A program made the translations under genes and the position numbers. From NCBI RefSeq assembly GCF_019602855.1, contig NZ_CP080767.1, positions 1,426,001-1,490,000 on the forward strand: DNA of 64,000 bases, written 5' to 3'. Position 1 is the stretch's first letter. Every line of letters starts with the position of its first letter. This document shows positions 43,939 to 54,057 of this stretch, in pieces. Source of the stretch: Cupriavidus pinatubonensis. Its GTDB lineage: Bacteria; Pseudomonadota; Gammaproteobacteria; Burkholderiales; Burkholderiaceae. Under the pieces are notes generated by a model. That model did not search any database, was not told the DNA's origin, and worked only from the letters and a program-made list of their open reading frames with translations.

Positions 43939-45699
43939 TCAGCGCTGCGGTGCCGGAGGATTCACGGCGAAGTTGGTAACGGCTACACGGCGCCAGTCCC
44001 GCGCCACCACGTACATGGGCGCGTGCTGGCTGAGCTCGTCGAACGTCTGCGGCGACATGATTGCCAGGGCGGGCTTGCCGTCCTGCCACTCTGACAGGAA
44101 CGCCGCGGTGGTCGGCAGCCATTTCTGCGGCTCCTGGGTAACGCCGAACTCGAGTTCGTCGGGGCGTTCGACCATGACCAGCGGGTGGCGCAGATAGAAC
44201 GGCAGCGTATGGTCTAGCACACGCACGCCATAGAACTTCATATCGGGGCGAAGTACGCGTGCAAGCGGCTGAATCATGTCGATGCCCGATGCGGAGCGGC
44301 CGATGACTTCATGGCCCAGCAGCGCGGCCGTGAACGCTGTGCACATGCCGAGTGCGTAGACCGTGATGCTTGCGAGCAAACCACGCCGCTCCAGCAGCCA
44401 GCGCGCAACCAGCGTGCTGGCGATGATCATCGCGAACGCCACGGCGGCCCAGATGGCGTAGGCCCGATACAGCGCATTTGGCGTGTTGTTGGAGTTGAGC
44501 GTCGCCACGATGGGGCTGGCCAGCAGGCCGATGGCGCCAATGGCCAGTCCAGCCAGCAACTGCCTGCGCCAGGAGCGCTCGGAGATGGTATCCAGGGCTG
44601 CGCCGGCAATGATGCCCAGTGCCGGGAAGATTGGCAGGATATAGCCGGGCAGCTTCGAGCGCGACAGGCTGAAGAACACGAAGATGACAATCGCCCAGAC
44701 CGCAGCGAGCAGTGCAGGCTGGAAGGGCCGCGCCGCGGTGCCGCGTTCCACGCCAGCGCGCTCGCGCACCGCCTGCCACATGCGCGGAAACAGGCCCAGC
44801 CAGGGCAGGAAGCCGGCGATCACAAGCGGTACGAAATAGAGCAGGGGCCCCTTGCGTGAATGTACGGTCGACGTGTAGCGCTCCCAGTGCTCATGAATGA
44901 AGAAGAAGCGCAGGAATTCCGGATTGCGTTCGGACACGAGCCAGAACCACGGTACGGCAACCAGTAGCATCAGCGCGATGCCGCTCACGAGATGCAGGCG
45001 GCGCCACAGGGCAAAGTCACGGCTGACGAGCGTGTAGATCACCAGCACCAGGCCGGGCAGGGCGATGCCTACGAGTCCCTTGGTCAGGATCGCCACGCCC
45101 ATCGCGACCCAGCACGCCAGCATCCAGTTGCGGCGTGCGGCCGGGCTGGCCTGCGGGTGCTGGGCCAGCAGCATGAATGCGAGCACGCAGGCCATGGCGC
45201 CGGAAAGTGTCATGTCCAGCGTGTTGAAGTGCGCCGCCACGCTCCACATCGGCGCAGCGACGAGCACCAGGCCCGTGAGCAGGGCTGCACGGGCGCCAAA
45301 CCAGCGATTTGCAGCCAGCATCGAAGCCAGCAAGCCGATGGCGCCGGCCAGGGCGACACACAAGCGCGCCTGCCACTCACCGATGCCGAACAGCGAATAC
45401 GACAGCGCCGTCACCCACATGTGAAACGGCGGCTTTTCGAAGTATTTCAGGTCGTTGTAGCGAATGGTCACCCAGTCGCCACTCACAAACATCTCGCGCG
45501 CGATTTCGGCGTACCGTCCTTCGTCCGGGCCGATCAGGTGGCGCATACCGAGCGTGCCGAACCACAGTAGCGCGATCAGCACGCAGACGCCGGCGAGCAC
45601 GATCAGCGGAACGCCGCCGAAGCGGCGCTTGTGCCAGGGTTGTGCGGCTTGTGCGGCAAGCACTTCCTGCTTCGTCAGGCGATCGGAACCTTGAAACAT
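43939..45699 (-). CDS. arnT: Lipid A L-Ara4N transferase ArnT-like glycosyltransferase
   Basis: A 586-aa polytopic inner-membrane glycosyltransferase (GT83/GT39 type) that transfers 4-amino-4-deoxy-L-arabinose from undecaprenyl phosphate to lipid A, which lowers binding of cationic peptides such as polymyxin. It has roughly twelve helices. The periplasmic catalytic segment is GPDEGRYAEIAREMF near residue 55, with KYFEKPPFHMW after it, both typical of ArnT. I chose ATG 45699; a TTG directly before it is possible. It is transcribed divergently from the two-component system and together with the decarboxylase gene. arnB, arnC and arnD are not in the window. Confidence 0.9.
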   Translation of the reverse strand: MFQGSDRLTKQEVLAAQAAQPWHKRRFGGVPLIVLAGVCVLIALLWFGTLGMRHLIGPDEGRYAEIAREMFVSGDWVTIRYNDLKYFEKPPFHMWVTALSYSLFGIGEWQARLCVALAGAIGLLASMLAANRWFGARAALLTGLVLVAAPMWSVAAHFNTLDMTLSGAMACVLAFMLLAQHPQASPAARRNWMLACWVAMGVAILTKGLVGIALPGLVLVIYTLVSRDFALWRRLHLVSGIALMLLVAVPWFWLVSERNPEFLRFFFIHEHWERYTSTVHSRKGPLLYFVPLVIAGFLPWLGLFPRMWQAVRERAGVERGTAARPFQPALLAAVWAIVIFVFFSLSRSKLPGYILPIFPALGIIAGAALDTISERSWRRQLLAGLAIGAIGLLASPIVATLNSNNTPNALYRAYAIWAAVAFAMIIASTLVARWLLERRGLLASITVYALGMCTAFTAALLGHEVIGRSASGIDMIQPLARVLRPDMKFYGVRVLDHTLPFYLRHPLVMVERPDELEFGVTQEPQKWLPTTAAFLSEWQDGKPALAIMSPQTFDELSQHAPMYVVARDWRRVAVTNFAVNPPAPQR

Positions 45700-45824
45700 C
45701 AAAAAAAGGGGGCTGGCGTGGCGGATCGGGGGCCGGAAACCGGGCGGTGCCGTGCGGCAAACAGTATCGCGTGAACGGCGGGACAGCGGCTCGTTCAGGG
45801 CAACAGCGAAGGATAAGTGACGAA

Positions 45825-45851
45825 CCTTAATGGCAGATTAAGGAATACTAT
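45825..45851. promoter_or_regulatory. TTAA-N7-TTAA box in the arnT/response-regulator divergent region
   Basis: A 7-bp inverted repeat CCTTAAT/ATTAAGG (45825-45831, 45837-45843) with a 5-bp spacer. It also reads as two TTAA units 11 bp apart, the spacing of PmrA/QseB-type boxes. TACTAT (45846-45851) just downstream is a possible -10 for the response-regulator gene. Box assignment is inference from this pattern and the context. Confidence 0.55.
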
Positions 45852-45934
45852 GCAAAATGTCGACTGCTCGACTTGCCAGGCTTCATTGCCGCGGATTGGC
45901 CTATATCTTTAAAAGCATAAAAGCAGGCCTGGAA

Positions 45935-46606
45935 ATGAGAATACTTATTGTTGAAGACGACCCCATGCTGGGTGATGGCCTGTTGCATGGCCTGCAGCTC
46001 GTGGGATACGTCGTCGACTGGTTCACCACGGGTGCAGAGGGCGATCATGCACTTGGCATGGTGCACTACGATGCTGCCGTGCTCGACCTTGGACTGCCGG
46101 GCGACGACGGCATGACGTGGCTGCGGCGCTGGCGCGAGCGCGGCTGCCAGATCCCGGTGCTGGTACTCACGGCGCGTGACGCCATCGAGAGCCGCATCAG
46201 CGGCCTGGATTCGGGGGCCGACGATTATCTGGTCAAGCCGATTTCGCTGGATGAACTTGCCGCCCGGCTGCGCGCCATGACGCGCCGCGCCGCCGGAAAC
46301 TCCGCGCCTGTCTGGCGGCACGGCGCACTTGAATTCCACCCGGCCGCCAAGCAGGCCCTCTGGCACGGCAAGCCCGTGGACCTGACCAGCCGCGAGGCGA
46401 TGCTGCTCGAACTGCTGCTGGCCCACCCGAACCGCCTGCTGACGCGCGATTTTCTGCGCGACAAGCTCTATGACTGGCAGGGCGGCCTCGAAAGCAACAC
46501 GCTGGAGGTGCATATCCACCACCTGCGCCGCAAGATCCATCCGAAGATCGTCCGCACATTCCGTGGCGCGGGCTACACGCTCGGTGCTGCCGAGGACTGC
46601 GCATGA
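45935..46606 (+). CDS. OmpR-family response regulator (PmrA/QseB-like)
   Basis: A 223-aa two-component response regulator. The receiver domain has the acidic pair EDDP, phospho-acceptor Asp51 in AVLDLGLPG and Lys101 in DYLVKPIS. The C-terminal winged helix (about 125-220) shows LTSREAMLLELLLAHPNRLL and VHIHHLRRKI. I chose ATG 45935 (MRILIVEDDP), the normal receiver start. It overlaps the sensor kinase gene by four bases. With arnT transcribed divergently, a PmrA-like role in lipid A modification is likely; autoregulation through the TTAA box is plausible. Confidence 0.95.
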   Translation: MRILIVEDDPMLGDGLLHGLQLVGYVVDWFTTGAEGDHALGMVHYDAAVLDLGLPGDDGMTWLRRWRERGCQIPVLVLTARDAIESRISGLDSGADDYLVKPISLDELAARLRAMTRRAAGNSAPVWRHGALEFHPAAKQALWHGKPVDLTSREAMLLELLLAHPNRLLTRDFLRDKLYDWQGGLESNTLEVHIHHLRRKIHPKIVRTFRGAGYTLGAAEDCA

Positions 46607-47961
46607 CGCTGCAGCGGCGCCTGATCCTGGCCGTGCTGATCGCGGCCCCGGTGGTGTGGCTGCTGACCATCGGCATGACCTACGTGCGTGCGCGCCACGA
46701 AATCAACGAGTTGTACGACACTGACATGGTGCGCATGGCGATGCAGATGCATTCGCTGGTGCCGCTGGTCGACATCACCGCCGCGCCGTCGCGGGCACGG
46801 CTGCCGGCTGCGGCGGAAGGCGATCAGGGCGATGCAGGCCTCGGCGACATGGCTATTGCTGCCTGGCTGCCCGATGGCACGCCCATGCACATCGATCCGG
46901 ACGGGGATCGCCTGCCGCCCGCGCAAGGCGTGAAGGGCTTTACCGACCGGCGCATCGACGGCCATCGCTGGCGCTTGTATTACCTGGATGACGACGTCAG
47001 CGGCTGGCGTGTTTGCATCGGCCAGAAGCTGGGCGAGCGCAACGAGCTGATCCTGTCCTATATCGCGGCTCAGGTGCTGCCGTGGGCGGTGGGCCTGCCC
47101 GTGCTCATCGGTGTACTGATTCTGTTCATGCGGCGCGCGATGGCGCCCGTGCGGGAGCTTTCCGCAGAAATCGAGAGCCGTTCTCCGCACGACCCGCGGC
47201 CATTGGGTCTGGCGGGCGTGCCCGGCGAACTGGTGCCGCTGGTCAACGCCATGAACCGGCTGCTGGTGCGCGTCTCCGATTCGCTCGAGCACGAGCGGCG
47301 CCTTACGGCCGATGCCGCACACGAGATGCGCACGCCGCTGGCCGCGCTCAAGGCCCAGTGGGAAATCGCACGGCGCTCGCCGGACGAGAGCGAACGCGCC
47401 CGCGCGCGTGCCAATGTGGAGTCCGGCATCGATCGCATGAGCCGGCTGGTGTCGCAGTTGCTGACCATGAGCCGGCTCGAAGATGCGTCGGAGCTGGCCT
47501 TGCTGGAAGACGTGAACTGGCAATCGATTGCGCAGCAGGCGCTGTCGGATTGCCTCGCTTTGGCGCAGCGCAGGAAGATCGATGTGGAATTGATCTGGCC
47601 ATCAGCGCACATAGCGCCGCTTCCGTTGGCGGGCGACCCGAATCTGCTTGGGCTGATGCTGCGGAATCTGCTGGACAATGCGATTCGCTACAGCCCGGCG
47701 GGGGCGATGGTCACCATGGATTTTCGGGCTGACGGCATTGTGGTGTGTGATGAGGGGCCTGGTGTGGCCCCTGAGGTGCTGGCACGGCTGGGCGATCGCT
47801 TTTTTCGCGGAAGCGGCCAGCGCGAGCAGGGGCATGGGTTGGGGATTTCCATTGCGCAGCGCGTTGCGCGGTTGCATGGACTGGCAATTACATTTGCGAA
47901 TCGCGGCGATGGCCGCAACGGCCTGATGGTTCGCATCTTCCGTTGTGCCGGGCAGTCATAA
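46603..47961 (+). CDS. Sensor histidine kinase (PmrB/QseC-like)
   Basis: A 452-aa inner-membrane kinase. One helix spans residues 8-28, a periplasmic sensor region covers about 30-155, and a second helix about 157-177 leads into a HAMP-like segment. The phospho-acceptor is His240 in TADAAHEMRTPLAALK. The ATPase domain has the N box LLRNLLDNAIRYSP, the G1 box CDEGPGV and the G2 box GHGLGIS. It partners the overlapping response-regulator gene. The periplasmic part resembles the 2CSK_N type sensors of the QseC/TctE group; the stimulus is unknown. A terminator follows immediately. Confidence 0.94.
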   Translation: MTLQRRLILAVLIAAPVVWLLTIGMTYVRARHEINELYDTDMVRMAMQMHSLVPLVDITAAPSRARLPAAAEGDQGDAGLGDMAIAAWLPDGTPMHIDPDGDRLPPAQGVKGFTDRRIDGHRWRLYYLDDDVSGWRVCIGQKLGERNELILSYIAAQVLPWAVGLPVLIGVLILFMRRAMAPVRELSAEIESRSPHDPRPLGLAGVPGELVPLVNAMNRLLVRVSDSLEHERRLTADAAHEMRTPLAALKAQWEIARRSPDESERARARANVESGIDRMSRLVSQLLTMSRLEDASELALLEDVNWQSIAQQALSDCLALAQRRKIDVELIWPSAHIAPLPLAGDPNLLGLMLRNLLDNAIRYSPAGAMVTMDFRADGIVVCDEGPGVAPEVLARLGDRFFRGSGQREQGHGLGISIAQRVARLHGLAITFANRGDGRNGLMVRIFRCAGQS

Positions 47962-48000
47962 AAAACGCCCCGGGCGGCAGCAGCCGCGCGGGGCGTCCTT
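47959..48000. terminator. Terminator between the sensor kinase and tex
   Basis: A stem ACGCCCCG/CGGGGCGT (47965-47972, 47989-47996) with an internal pairable loop. The run of A on its left side gives a U tract for tex on the minus strand. It serves the convergent genes. Confidence 0.8.
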
Positions 48001-48024
48001 CAACAACAGTATTGGCCAGGCAGC

Positions 48025-50379
48025 TTAGCGCTTGAGCTTGGCGAATGCCGCCGCCATGGCGCCGGCTGGTTCTGCTTCGCGGCGGTTGCCGCCATTGCCG
48101 AAGCTCTTGCCACCGCCGGGCCGCTGGCCACCACGGTCACCCGACGACGGTCGCGACGAGGTCTGTCCGGGCTCGTCATCCAGCCGCATGCTCAGCCCGA
48201 TGCGATTGCGCTTGACGTCCACCTCCATCACCTTGACCTTGACGATCTGGCCAGCCTTGACCACCTCGTGCGCATCCTTGACGAACTTGTTCGACAACGC
48301 CGAGATATGCACGAGACCGTCCTGGTGCACGCCGATGTCCACGAATGCGCCAAAGGCCGCCACGTTGGTGACCACGCCTTCCAGGATCATGCCCGGTTGC
48401 AAATCCTTCACGTCTTCGACGCCTTCCTGGAAGGTCGCGGTCTTGAACTCGGGGCGCGGGTCACGGCCCGGTTTTTCGAGTTCGGTGAGGATGTCGCGCA
48501 CGGTCGGCAGGCCGAACGATTCGTCGGTGAACTGCGCCGGCGACACGCCGCGCAGGGCCTCGCGGTTGCCCATGACGTCCGACAGGCCCTTCTTGATATG
48601 GTCCAGGATGCGCTTGACCACCGGATAGGCCTCCGGGTGCACCGACGAGCGATCCAGCGGGTTGTCGCCGTTGTTGACGCGCAGGAAGCCGGCGGCCTGC
48701 TCGAAGGTCTTGTCGCCGAGGCGCGGCACCTTCTTCAGCGCTTCGCGATTGGTGAAGGCACCGTTGGCGTCGCGGTACTCGACGATATTGCGCGCCAGCA
48801 CGGTGTTCAGGCCTGACACACGCGCCAGCAGCGGGGCCGAGGCGGTGTTCACATCGACGCCCACGGCGTTCACGCAGTCCTCGACCACGGCATCGAGCGT
48901 GCGGGCCAGCTCGCGTTGGTTCACGTCATGCTGGTACTGGCCGACGCCGATTGATTTCGGATCGATCTTCACGAGTTCGGCCAGCGGATCCTGCAGGCGG
49001 CGCGCAATCGATACGGCGCCGCGCAGCGACACGTCGAGATCCGGGAATTCCTTCGCGGCCAGTTCCGATGCGGAGTACACCGATGCGCCGGCCTCGCTGA
49101 CGACGATCTTGGTCAGCTTGAGGTCGGGCGCCTGGCGCATCAGGTCCTGCACCAGCTTGTCGGTTTCGCGGCTGGCCGTGCCGTTGCCGATCGAGACCAG
49201 CGCCACGCCATGCTGCTTGGCCATGCGCGCGAGCGTGGCCAGCGAGCCGTTCCAGTCGCGGCGCGGCTCATGCGGGTAGATGGTCGCGGTTTCGAGCAGC
49301 TTGCCGGTGGTGTCCACCACAGCGATCTTGCAGCCGGTGCGGATGCCGGGGTCGACGCCCATCACCGCCTTGGGACCGGCCGGCGCGGCGAGCAGCAGTT
49401 CGTGCAGGTTGCGGCCGAACACCTTGATGGCTTCGCCTTCGGCGGTTTCGCGCAACTGGGTCAGCAGTTCGGTTTCCAGATGCGGCTGCACCTTGACGCG
49501 CCAGCACCAGCGGCACACGTCGCCGAGCCACTTGTCGGCGGGGCGGCCCTGATTCTGGATGCCCACGTGGCGCGCAATCATGCCTTCGCACGGGTGCGGC
49601 ACCAGCGCATCCTGTTCTTCGCCCAGGCCCAGCTTGACCATCAGCACGCCCGCATTGCGGCCACGGAACAGCGCCAGTGCGCGGTGCGACGGCACGGTGC
49701 GGATGGTTTCGCTGTACTGGTAGTAGTCGCGGAACTTCTCTTCCTCGGCGGTTTCCTTGCCCTCCATCACCGTGGAGCTGACGACGCCGTTGCTCCACAA
49801 GTGTTCGCGCAGCTTGCCCAGCAGTTCCGCGGTTTCGCCGAACTGCTCGGAAAGGATGTCGCGCGCGCCATCCAGCGCAGCCTTGACGTCGGGCACGCCG
49901 CCGTCGGCGGTCGGATTTCCGTTGACGTACTTGGCAGCTTCGGCCTGCGGGTCTAGCGTGGGGTCGGCCAGCAGTGCCTGGGCCAGCGGCTCCAGCCCGC
50001 ATTCGCGTGCGATCTGCGCGCGCGTGCGGCGCTTGGGCTTGTAGGGCAGGTACAGGTCTTCCAGCGTCTGCTTGGTCTGGGCGCCTTCAATGGCCGTGCG
50101 CAGTTCCGGCGTCAGCTTGCCTTGCTCTTCGATCGAGGCAAGGATCGCCAGGCGCCGGTCTTCCATGTCGCGCAGGTACAGCAGGCGCTCTTCCAGCGTA
50201 CGGAGCTGGGTGTCGTCCAGGTTGCCCGTGACTTCCTTGCGGTAACGGGCGATGAAGGGCACGGTCGAGCCTTCGTCGAGCAGTTCCACGGCCGCCGCTA
50301 CCTGGCGGGGTTGAACGGTGAGTTCAGCCGCGATGAGCGACACAATCTTTTGCGAAACGGATGCGGGCAGATTGGACAT
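48025..50379 (-). CDS. tex: Tex, S1-domain RNA-binding transcription accessory protein
   Basis: A 784-aa cytoplasmic nucleic-acid-binding protein related to eukaryotic Spt6. Visible parts in order are the N-terminal helical region ([19 protein letters not shown]), a YqgF/RNase H-like domain ([17 protein letters not shown], about residue 335), helix-hairpin-helix repeats ([15 protein letters not shown]) and a C-terminal S1 domain ([20 protein letters not shown], about 645-715). The tail is Gly/Arg/Ser-rich. I chose ATG 50379 ([10 protein letters not shown]). The frame is full length. Tex affects transcription and toxin expression in other bacteria; the precise role is not settled. Confidence 0.96.
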   Translation of the reverse strand: MSNLPASVSQKIVSLIAAELTVQPRQVAAAVELLDEGSTVPFIARYRKEVTGNLDDTQLRTLEERLLYLRDMEDRRLAILASIEEQGKLTPELRTAIEGAQTKQTLEDLYLPYKPKRRTRAQIARECGLEPLAQALLADPTLDPQAEAAKYVNGNPTADGGVPDVKAALDGARDILSEQFGETAELLGKLREHLWSNGVVSSTVMEGKETAEEEKFRDYYQYSETIRTVPSHRALALFRGRNAGVLMVKLGLGEEQDALVPHPCEGMIARHVGIQNQGRPADKWLGDVCRWCWRVKVQPHLETELLTQLRETAEGEAIKVFGRNLHELLLAAPAGPKAVMGVDPGIRTGCKIAVVDTTGKLLETATIYPHEPRRDWNGSLATLARMAKQHGVALVSIGNGTASRETDKLVQDLMRQAPDLKLTKIVVSEAGASVYSASELAAKEFPDLDVSLRGAVSIARRLQDPLAELVKIDPKSIGVGQYQHDVNQRELARTLDAVVEDCVNAVGVDVNTASAPLLARVSGLNTVLARNIVEYRDANGAFTNREALKKVPRLGDKTFEQAAGFLRVNNGDNPLDRSSVHPEAYPVVKRILDHIKKGLSDVMGNREALRGVSPAQFTDESFGLPTVRDILTELEKPGRDPRPEFKTATFQEGVEDVKDLQPGMILEGVVTNVAAFGAFVDIGVHQDGLVHISALSNKFVKDAHEVVKAGQIVKVKVMEVDVKRNRIGLSMRLDDEPGQTSSRPSSGDRGGQRPGGGKSFGNGGNRREAEPAGAMAAAFAKLKR

Positions 50380-50543
50380 CGGGAAATCGGTCTGTCGAAA
50401 GCGGTCAGTCGAAAGCGGGGCATTTTGCCACAAGCTGGCGGATATCCCCCACGGAAGTAGGCCTGATTCAGTCTGTGTATCCCGCGAGACGCCGCCGCAC
50501 TGGCCGCCAAGGCGCGTGGCAGGCCGGATGCTAGAATCCGGGC

Positions 50544-51389
50544 ATGACCTTCAAGCCCCATCCGGCCGTCGCGCCCGCCATGCCGATGGCCGTCCGCGAC
50601 ACGGCACTCCTGGCCATGTTTCCTGCCGCACGCCTGTTCCGCTCCGCCCCGCGCCATGCCGGGCGAATGACCCTGCCTGCACGCCTGTTCGCCGCCGCCG
50701 CGCTGTGGCTGACCCTGGTCGGCGCAGGTACGCTGGCGCCGCTTTCTGATAGCGCTGCGCAAGCTTCCGCGCCGGTAGCGGCGGGCGCCGGTGCACCGCG
50801 TGATTTTGCCGCCGAACGCAAGGCCATCGGCGATTCGCGCGCGTGGACGAACTACCGCTTTGCCACGGCCGAACGTGCCTGCTACGACAAATTCTTCGTC
50901 ACTAGCTGCATCGACAAGGCGAAGGAAGTCCAGCGGCAGGAACTGCAGGTGCTGCGCCAGCGCGAACTGGAAGTGGGGGATGCCGAACGTGCCCAACGCG
51001 CGGCCGACCGTGACCGCGAACAGGCCTTGCGCCGGGCTGAATACGAAGCAGGTCAGCCGCAGCGCAGCGCGAATGAGAAAGCCAGCCGCGAGTCCTTCGA
51101 TAAGAAACAGCAGGATCAGCAACTGCGCGACGCGCAGCGGCAGGCCGATGCGCCGAAGCGTTCGGCCAACGCGCAGGCCTACCAGCAGAAGCAGGCAGAC
51201 TTCGACGCCCGCATGCGCGAGGCCCAGCAGAAGGGTGCCGAGCAGGCGCGCCAGCGCGAAGAAAACGTGAAGGCCTACGACGCCAAGCAGCGCGAAGCCG
51301 AACAGCGCCAGAAAGACCTGGACGAGCGGCGCGCCAAGGCGAAGGAACAGCAGGGCCAGGCGTCGGCGCCGCGTCCCTTCGGCTTCTGA
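50544..51389 (+). CDS. Exported coiled-coil protein of unknown function
   Basis: A 281-aa product, or 240 aa if translation starts at ATG 50667, which lies directly before a good signal-peptide core ([16 protein letters not shown]). The rest, from about residue 85, is almost entirely charged and helical, rich in Gln, Arg, Lys, Glu and Ala ([20 protein letters not shown] near the end), and predicts a long coiled coil. [16 protein letters not shown] segment near residue 113 carries two cysteines that could form a disulfide. It stands upstream of the YdcH-like gene. I do not recognise a characterised family; an envelope or periplasmic structural role is possible. Confidence 0.7.
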   Translation: MTFKPHPAVAPAMPMAVRDTALLAMFPAARLFRSAPRHAGRMTLPARLFAAAALWLTLVGAGTLAPLSDSAAQASAPVAAGAGAPRDFAAERKAIGDSRAWTNYRFATAERACYDKFFVTSCIDKAKEVQRQELQVLRQRELEVGDAERAQRAADRDREQALRRAEYEAGQPQRSANEKASRESFDKKQQDQQLRDAQRQADAPKRSANAQAYQQKQADFDARMREAQQKGAEQARQREENVKAYDAKQREAEQRQKDLDERRAKAKEQQGQASAPRPFGF

Positions 51390-51442
51390 GCCGGAGCGGG
51401 CCGCGCCAGCCTGTCCCGGCAGAGGCGGTGGGGGAAATACAT

Positions 51443-51646
51443 ATGGACACTAACCTGAACACCCTCGAGCGGCAGATCATTGAACTGCAAATCGAGCACC
51501 GCGACCTGGATTCGCTGATCGACCGGCTCGCCGAGGATCCCGCCCATGACGAACTGCAGCTCAGGCGGCTGAAGAAACGCCGCCTCAAGCTGAAGGACGC
51601 CATCACCCTGCTGCAACTGCAGCTCGAACCCGACGTGCCGGCCTGA
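51443..51646 (+). CDS. YdcH-like DUF465 small protein
   Basis: A 67-aa soluble protein, entirely helical: ERQIIELQIEHRDLDSLIDR followed by LQLRRLKKRRLKLKDAITLL. This heptad-rich pattern is that of the DUF465/YdcH family of small proteins of unknown function found in many Proteobacteria. I chose ATG 51443, with GGGGGAAA a little upstream. It lies 30 bp before the helicase gene and is probably co-transcribed with it. Confidence 0.8.
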   Translation: MDTNLNTLERQIIELQIEHRDLDSLIDRLAEDPAHDELQLRRLKKRRLKLKDAITLLQLQLEPDVPA

Positions 51647-51676
51647 GCGCCGCTGCGCCGACGTAGTCTGCGCCGC

Positions 51677-53941
51677 ATGGCGCGCTATCCCGCTATCCCG
51701 CCATCCCGAGCCTTACCAGCCTTGACCACCGTTACCGAGCCGACCGACCTGCCAGAGCCGAACGCAGATACCGACATCGACGCCGCCGTCTCTGCCGTCG
51801 CCGCCGATAACCCGGTCCCGGCGCAGACTGAACTGGTTCCCGCGTCCGCGGTGCCTGCCGACCACGCCAGCGAACTGGCAAGGATTTTTGCCGACACCGG
51901 CACCCTGGCGCAGGGCATCCCGGGCTATCGTCCGCGCGCCTCGCAGCAGAAGATGGCCGAAGCCGTTGCAGGAGCGATCGAAGCGAGCGACACGGTGATC
52001 GTCGAAGCCGGGACGGGCACGGGCAAGACCTTTGCCTACCTTGTGCCTGCCATGCTGTGGGGCGGCAAGGTCATCCTGTCCACTGGAACGAAGAACCTTC
52101 AGGACCAGCTCTTCCTGCGCGACATTCCGACCGTGCGGCGCGCGCTGAATGTGCCGATCTCGGTATCGCTGCTCAAGGGGCGCGCCAACTACCTGTGCCA
52201 CTATCACCTCGAGCGCGCGGAGGCCAATGGCCGGCTCGCGTCCAAGCAGGATGCCGCGTGGCTGCGGGAAATCGCACGCTTTGCCAAGGTCACGTCGTCT
52301 GGCGACAAGGCCGAACTGGCCGCGGTGCCCGAGAACGCGCCCGTGTGGCAGATGGTGACTTCCACGCGTGACAACTGCCTCGGATCGGAGTGCCCGAACT
52401 ACAAGGACTGCTTCGTCATGCGGGCGCGCAAGGAAGCCCAGCAGGCGGACGTGGTCGTGGTGAACCACCACCTGTTCTTTGCCGATGTCGTGCTGCGCGA
52501 CACCGGCATGGCCGAACTGCTGCCCGCGGCGAACACGATCATCTTCGACGAAGCGCACCAGTTGCCCGATACGGCGACGCTGTTCTTCGGCGAAACGCTG
52601 TCGACGAGCCAGTTGCTCGAAATCTGCCGCGATACCGTGGCCGAAGGGCTTTCGCACGCGCGCGACGCAGTGGATTGGGTCGGTATCGCGGCGCCGCTAG
52701 AGCGTGCCACGCGCGATCTGCGCCTGGCCTTTGGCAAGGAGAACGCGCGGCTGGCACTGGGACAGATCGAGGCGGACCGGCGCATCGGCGAACCGTTCTT
52801 CGACACGCTCGACGCGCTCGAAGAGGCGCTGTCGACTTTCGTCGAGCATCTCGAAAGCCAGGCCGAACGTGCCGAGACGCTGCAGCAATGCCACCGTCGC
52901 GCGGTAGAGTTGCAACAGCGCCTCGAAGCATGGCGGGACGAAGGCAAGGCCTTTGAGACACCCGCGCCGCAAACGCCGGATAGCGGCGGAGACGCCGCGC
53001 CGGAAGCCGATGCGCCGCTGCCTCCTGCCGCGCCCGCGCAGTTCGGGCCGGACACGGTGCGCTGGGTGGAGGTCTTTTCGCATACGGTGCAATTGCATCG
53101 CACGCCGCTGTCGATCGCGCCGATCTTCACGCGCCAGCGCGAAGGCCACCCGCGCGCCTGGGTGTTCACGTCGGCCACGCTGTCGGTAAAGGGCAACTTC
53201 ACGCACTACGCCGCGCAACTCGGGCTCAACAAGGACAACTCGCTGACGCTGCCGAGCCCGTTCGACTACGGCAAGCAGGGGCTGCTCTACGTGCCGCGCG
53301 ACATGCCGCCGCCGAACTCACCCCAGTTCACGGACGCCGTGGTGCAGGCGGCGCTGCCGCTGATCGAGGCTGCCGGCGGCCGCACGTTCCTGCTGTGCAC
53401 GACCTTGCGGGCCGTACAGCGCGCGTCTGACCTGCTTTACGACGCCTTTGCCGAGCGTGGCCTGGAATTGCCGCTGCTCGTGCAGGGCCAGGCCAGCCGC
53501 ACGGAATTGCTCGACCGCTTCCGCGAACTTGGCAATGCTGTGCTGGTGGGCAGCCAGAGTTTCTGGGAAGGCGTGGATGTGCGCGGCGAGGCGCTGTCGC
53601 TCGTGATCATCGACAAGCTGCCGTTCGCGCCGCCCGATGATCCGGTACTGGCCGCGCGCATGGAGGTGCTGCAGAAGAAGGGACTCAGCCCGTTCGCGGT
53701 CCACCAGTTGCCGCATGCCGTCATCACGCTGAAGCAGGGCGCGGGGCGGCTGATCCGCTCGGAATCTGATCGTGGCGTGCTGGCCATCTGTGACACACGG
53801 CTGGTCGAAAAGCCCTATGGCCGCCAGATCTGGCAAAGCCTGCCGCCGTTCACGCGCACGCGTGAGGCGCCGACCGTCGTACGCTTCCTGGAGTCCTTGA
53901 GGGAAGGGAACAAAGGCGAGGCACAGGCGCAGCCGGACTGA
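51677..53941 (+). CDS. DinG/YoaA-family ATP-dependent DNA helicase
   Basis: A 754-aa superfamily 2 helicase of the XPD/DinG group, which unwinds DNA 5' to 3' at replication or repair structures. An acidic, low-complexity N-terminus of about 65 residues precedes the helicase core. Walker A is EAGTGTGKT (about residue 114), and Walker B is the DEAH box FDEAHQLPD (about 291). Four cysteines between them (NYLCHYH and NCLGSECPNYKDC) should bind a [4Fe-4S] cluster, as in YoaA/XPD. Late motifs include GSQSFWEGVDVRGEAL and the GAGRLIRSESD arginine-finger region. An Ala/Pro insertion lies near residues 430-455. I avoid choosing between dinG and yoaA. Confidence 0.94.
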   Translation: MARYPAIPPSRALPALTTVTEPTDLPEPNADTDIDAAVSAVAADNPVPAQTELVPASAVPADHASELARIFADTGTLAQGIPGYRPRASQQKMAEAVAGAIEASDTVIVEAGTGTGKTFAYLVPAMLWGGKVILSTGTKNLQDQLFLRDIPTVRRALNVPISVSLLKGRANYLCHYHLERAEANGRLASKQDAAWLREIARFAKVTSSGDKAELAAVPENAPVWQMVTSTRDNCLGSECPNYKDCFVMRARKEAQQADVVVVNHHLFFADVVLRDTGMAELLPAANTIIFDEAHQLPDTATLFFGETLSTSQLLEICRDTVAEGLSHARDAVDWVGIAAPLERATRDLRLAFGKENARLALGQIEADRRIGEPFFDTLDALEEALSTFVEHLESQAERAETLQQCHRRAVELQQRLEAWRDEGKAFETPAPQTPDSGGDAAPEADAPLPPAAPAQFGPDTVRWVEVFSHTVQLHRTPLSIAPIFTRQREGHPRAWVFTSATLSVKGNFTHYAAQLGLNKDNSLTLPSPFDYGKQGLLYVPRDMPPPNSPQFTDAVVQAALPLIEAAGGRTFLLCTTLRAVQRASDLLYDAFAERGLELPLLVQGQASRTELLDRFRELGNAVLVGSQSFWEGVDVRGEALSLVIIDKLPFAPPDDPVLAARMEVLQKKGLSPFAVHQLPHAVITLKQGAGRLIRSESDRGVLAICDTRLVEKPYGRQIWQSLPPFTRTREAPTVVRFLESLREGNKGEAQAQPD

Positions 53942-53984
53942 GCGGCTTCGCCGATCCGGTCCGCGATCCGGGCCGGACAACGAG

Positions 53985-54018
53985 AAACGGGGCAGATCCT
54001 TGCGGATCTGCCCCGTTT
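53985..54018. terminator. Bidirectional terminator between the helicase gene and bamD
   Basis: A perfect 15-bp stem AAACGGGGCAGATCC/GGATCTGCCCCGTTT with a 4-base loop TTGC, followed by T on either strand. It is the strongest hairpin in the window. Confidence 0.93.
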
Positions 54019-54057
54019 TGTATGAGCCGCGGAATCAGTGCCCCGCGTCCTTACCGA

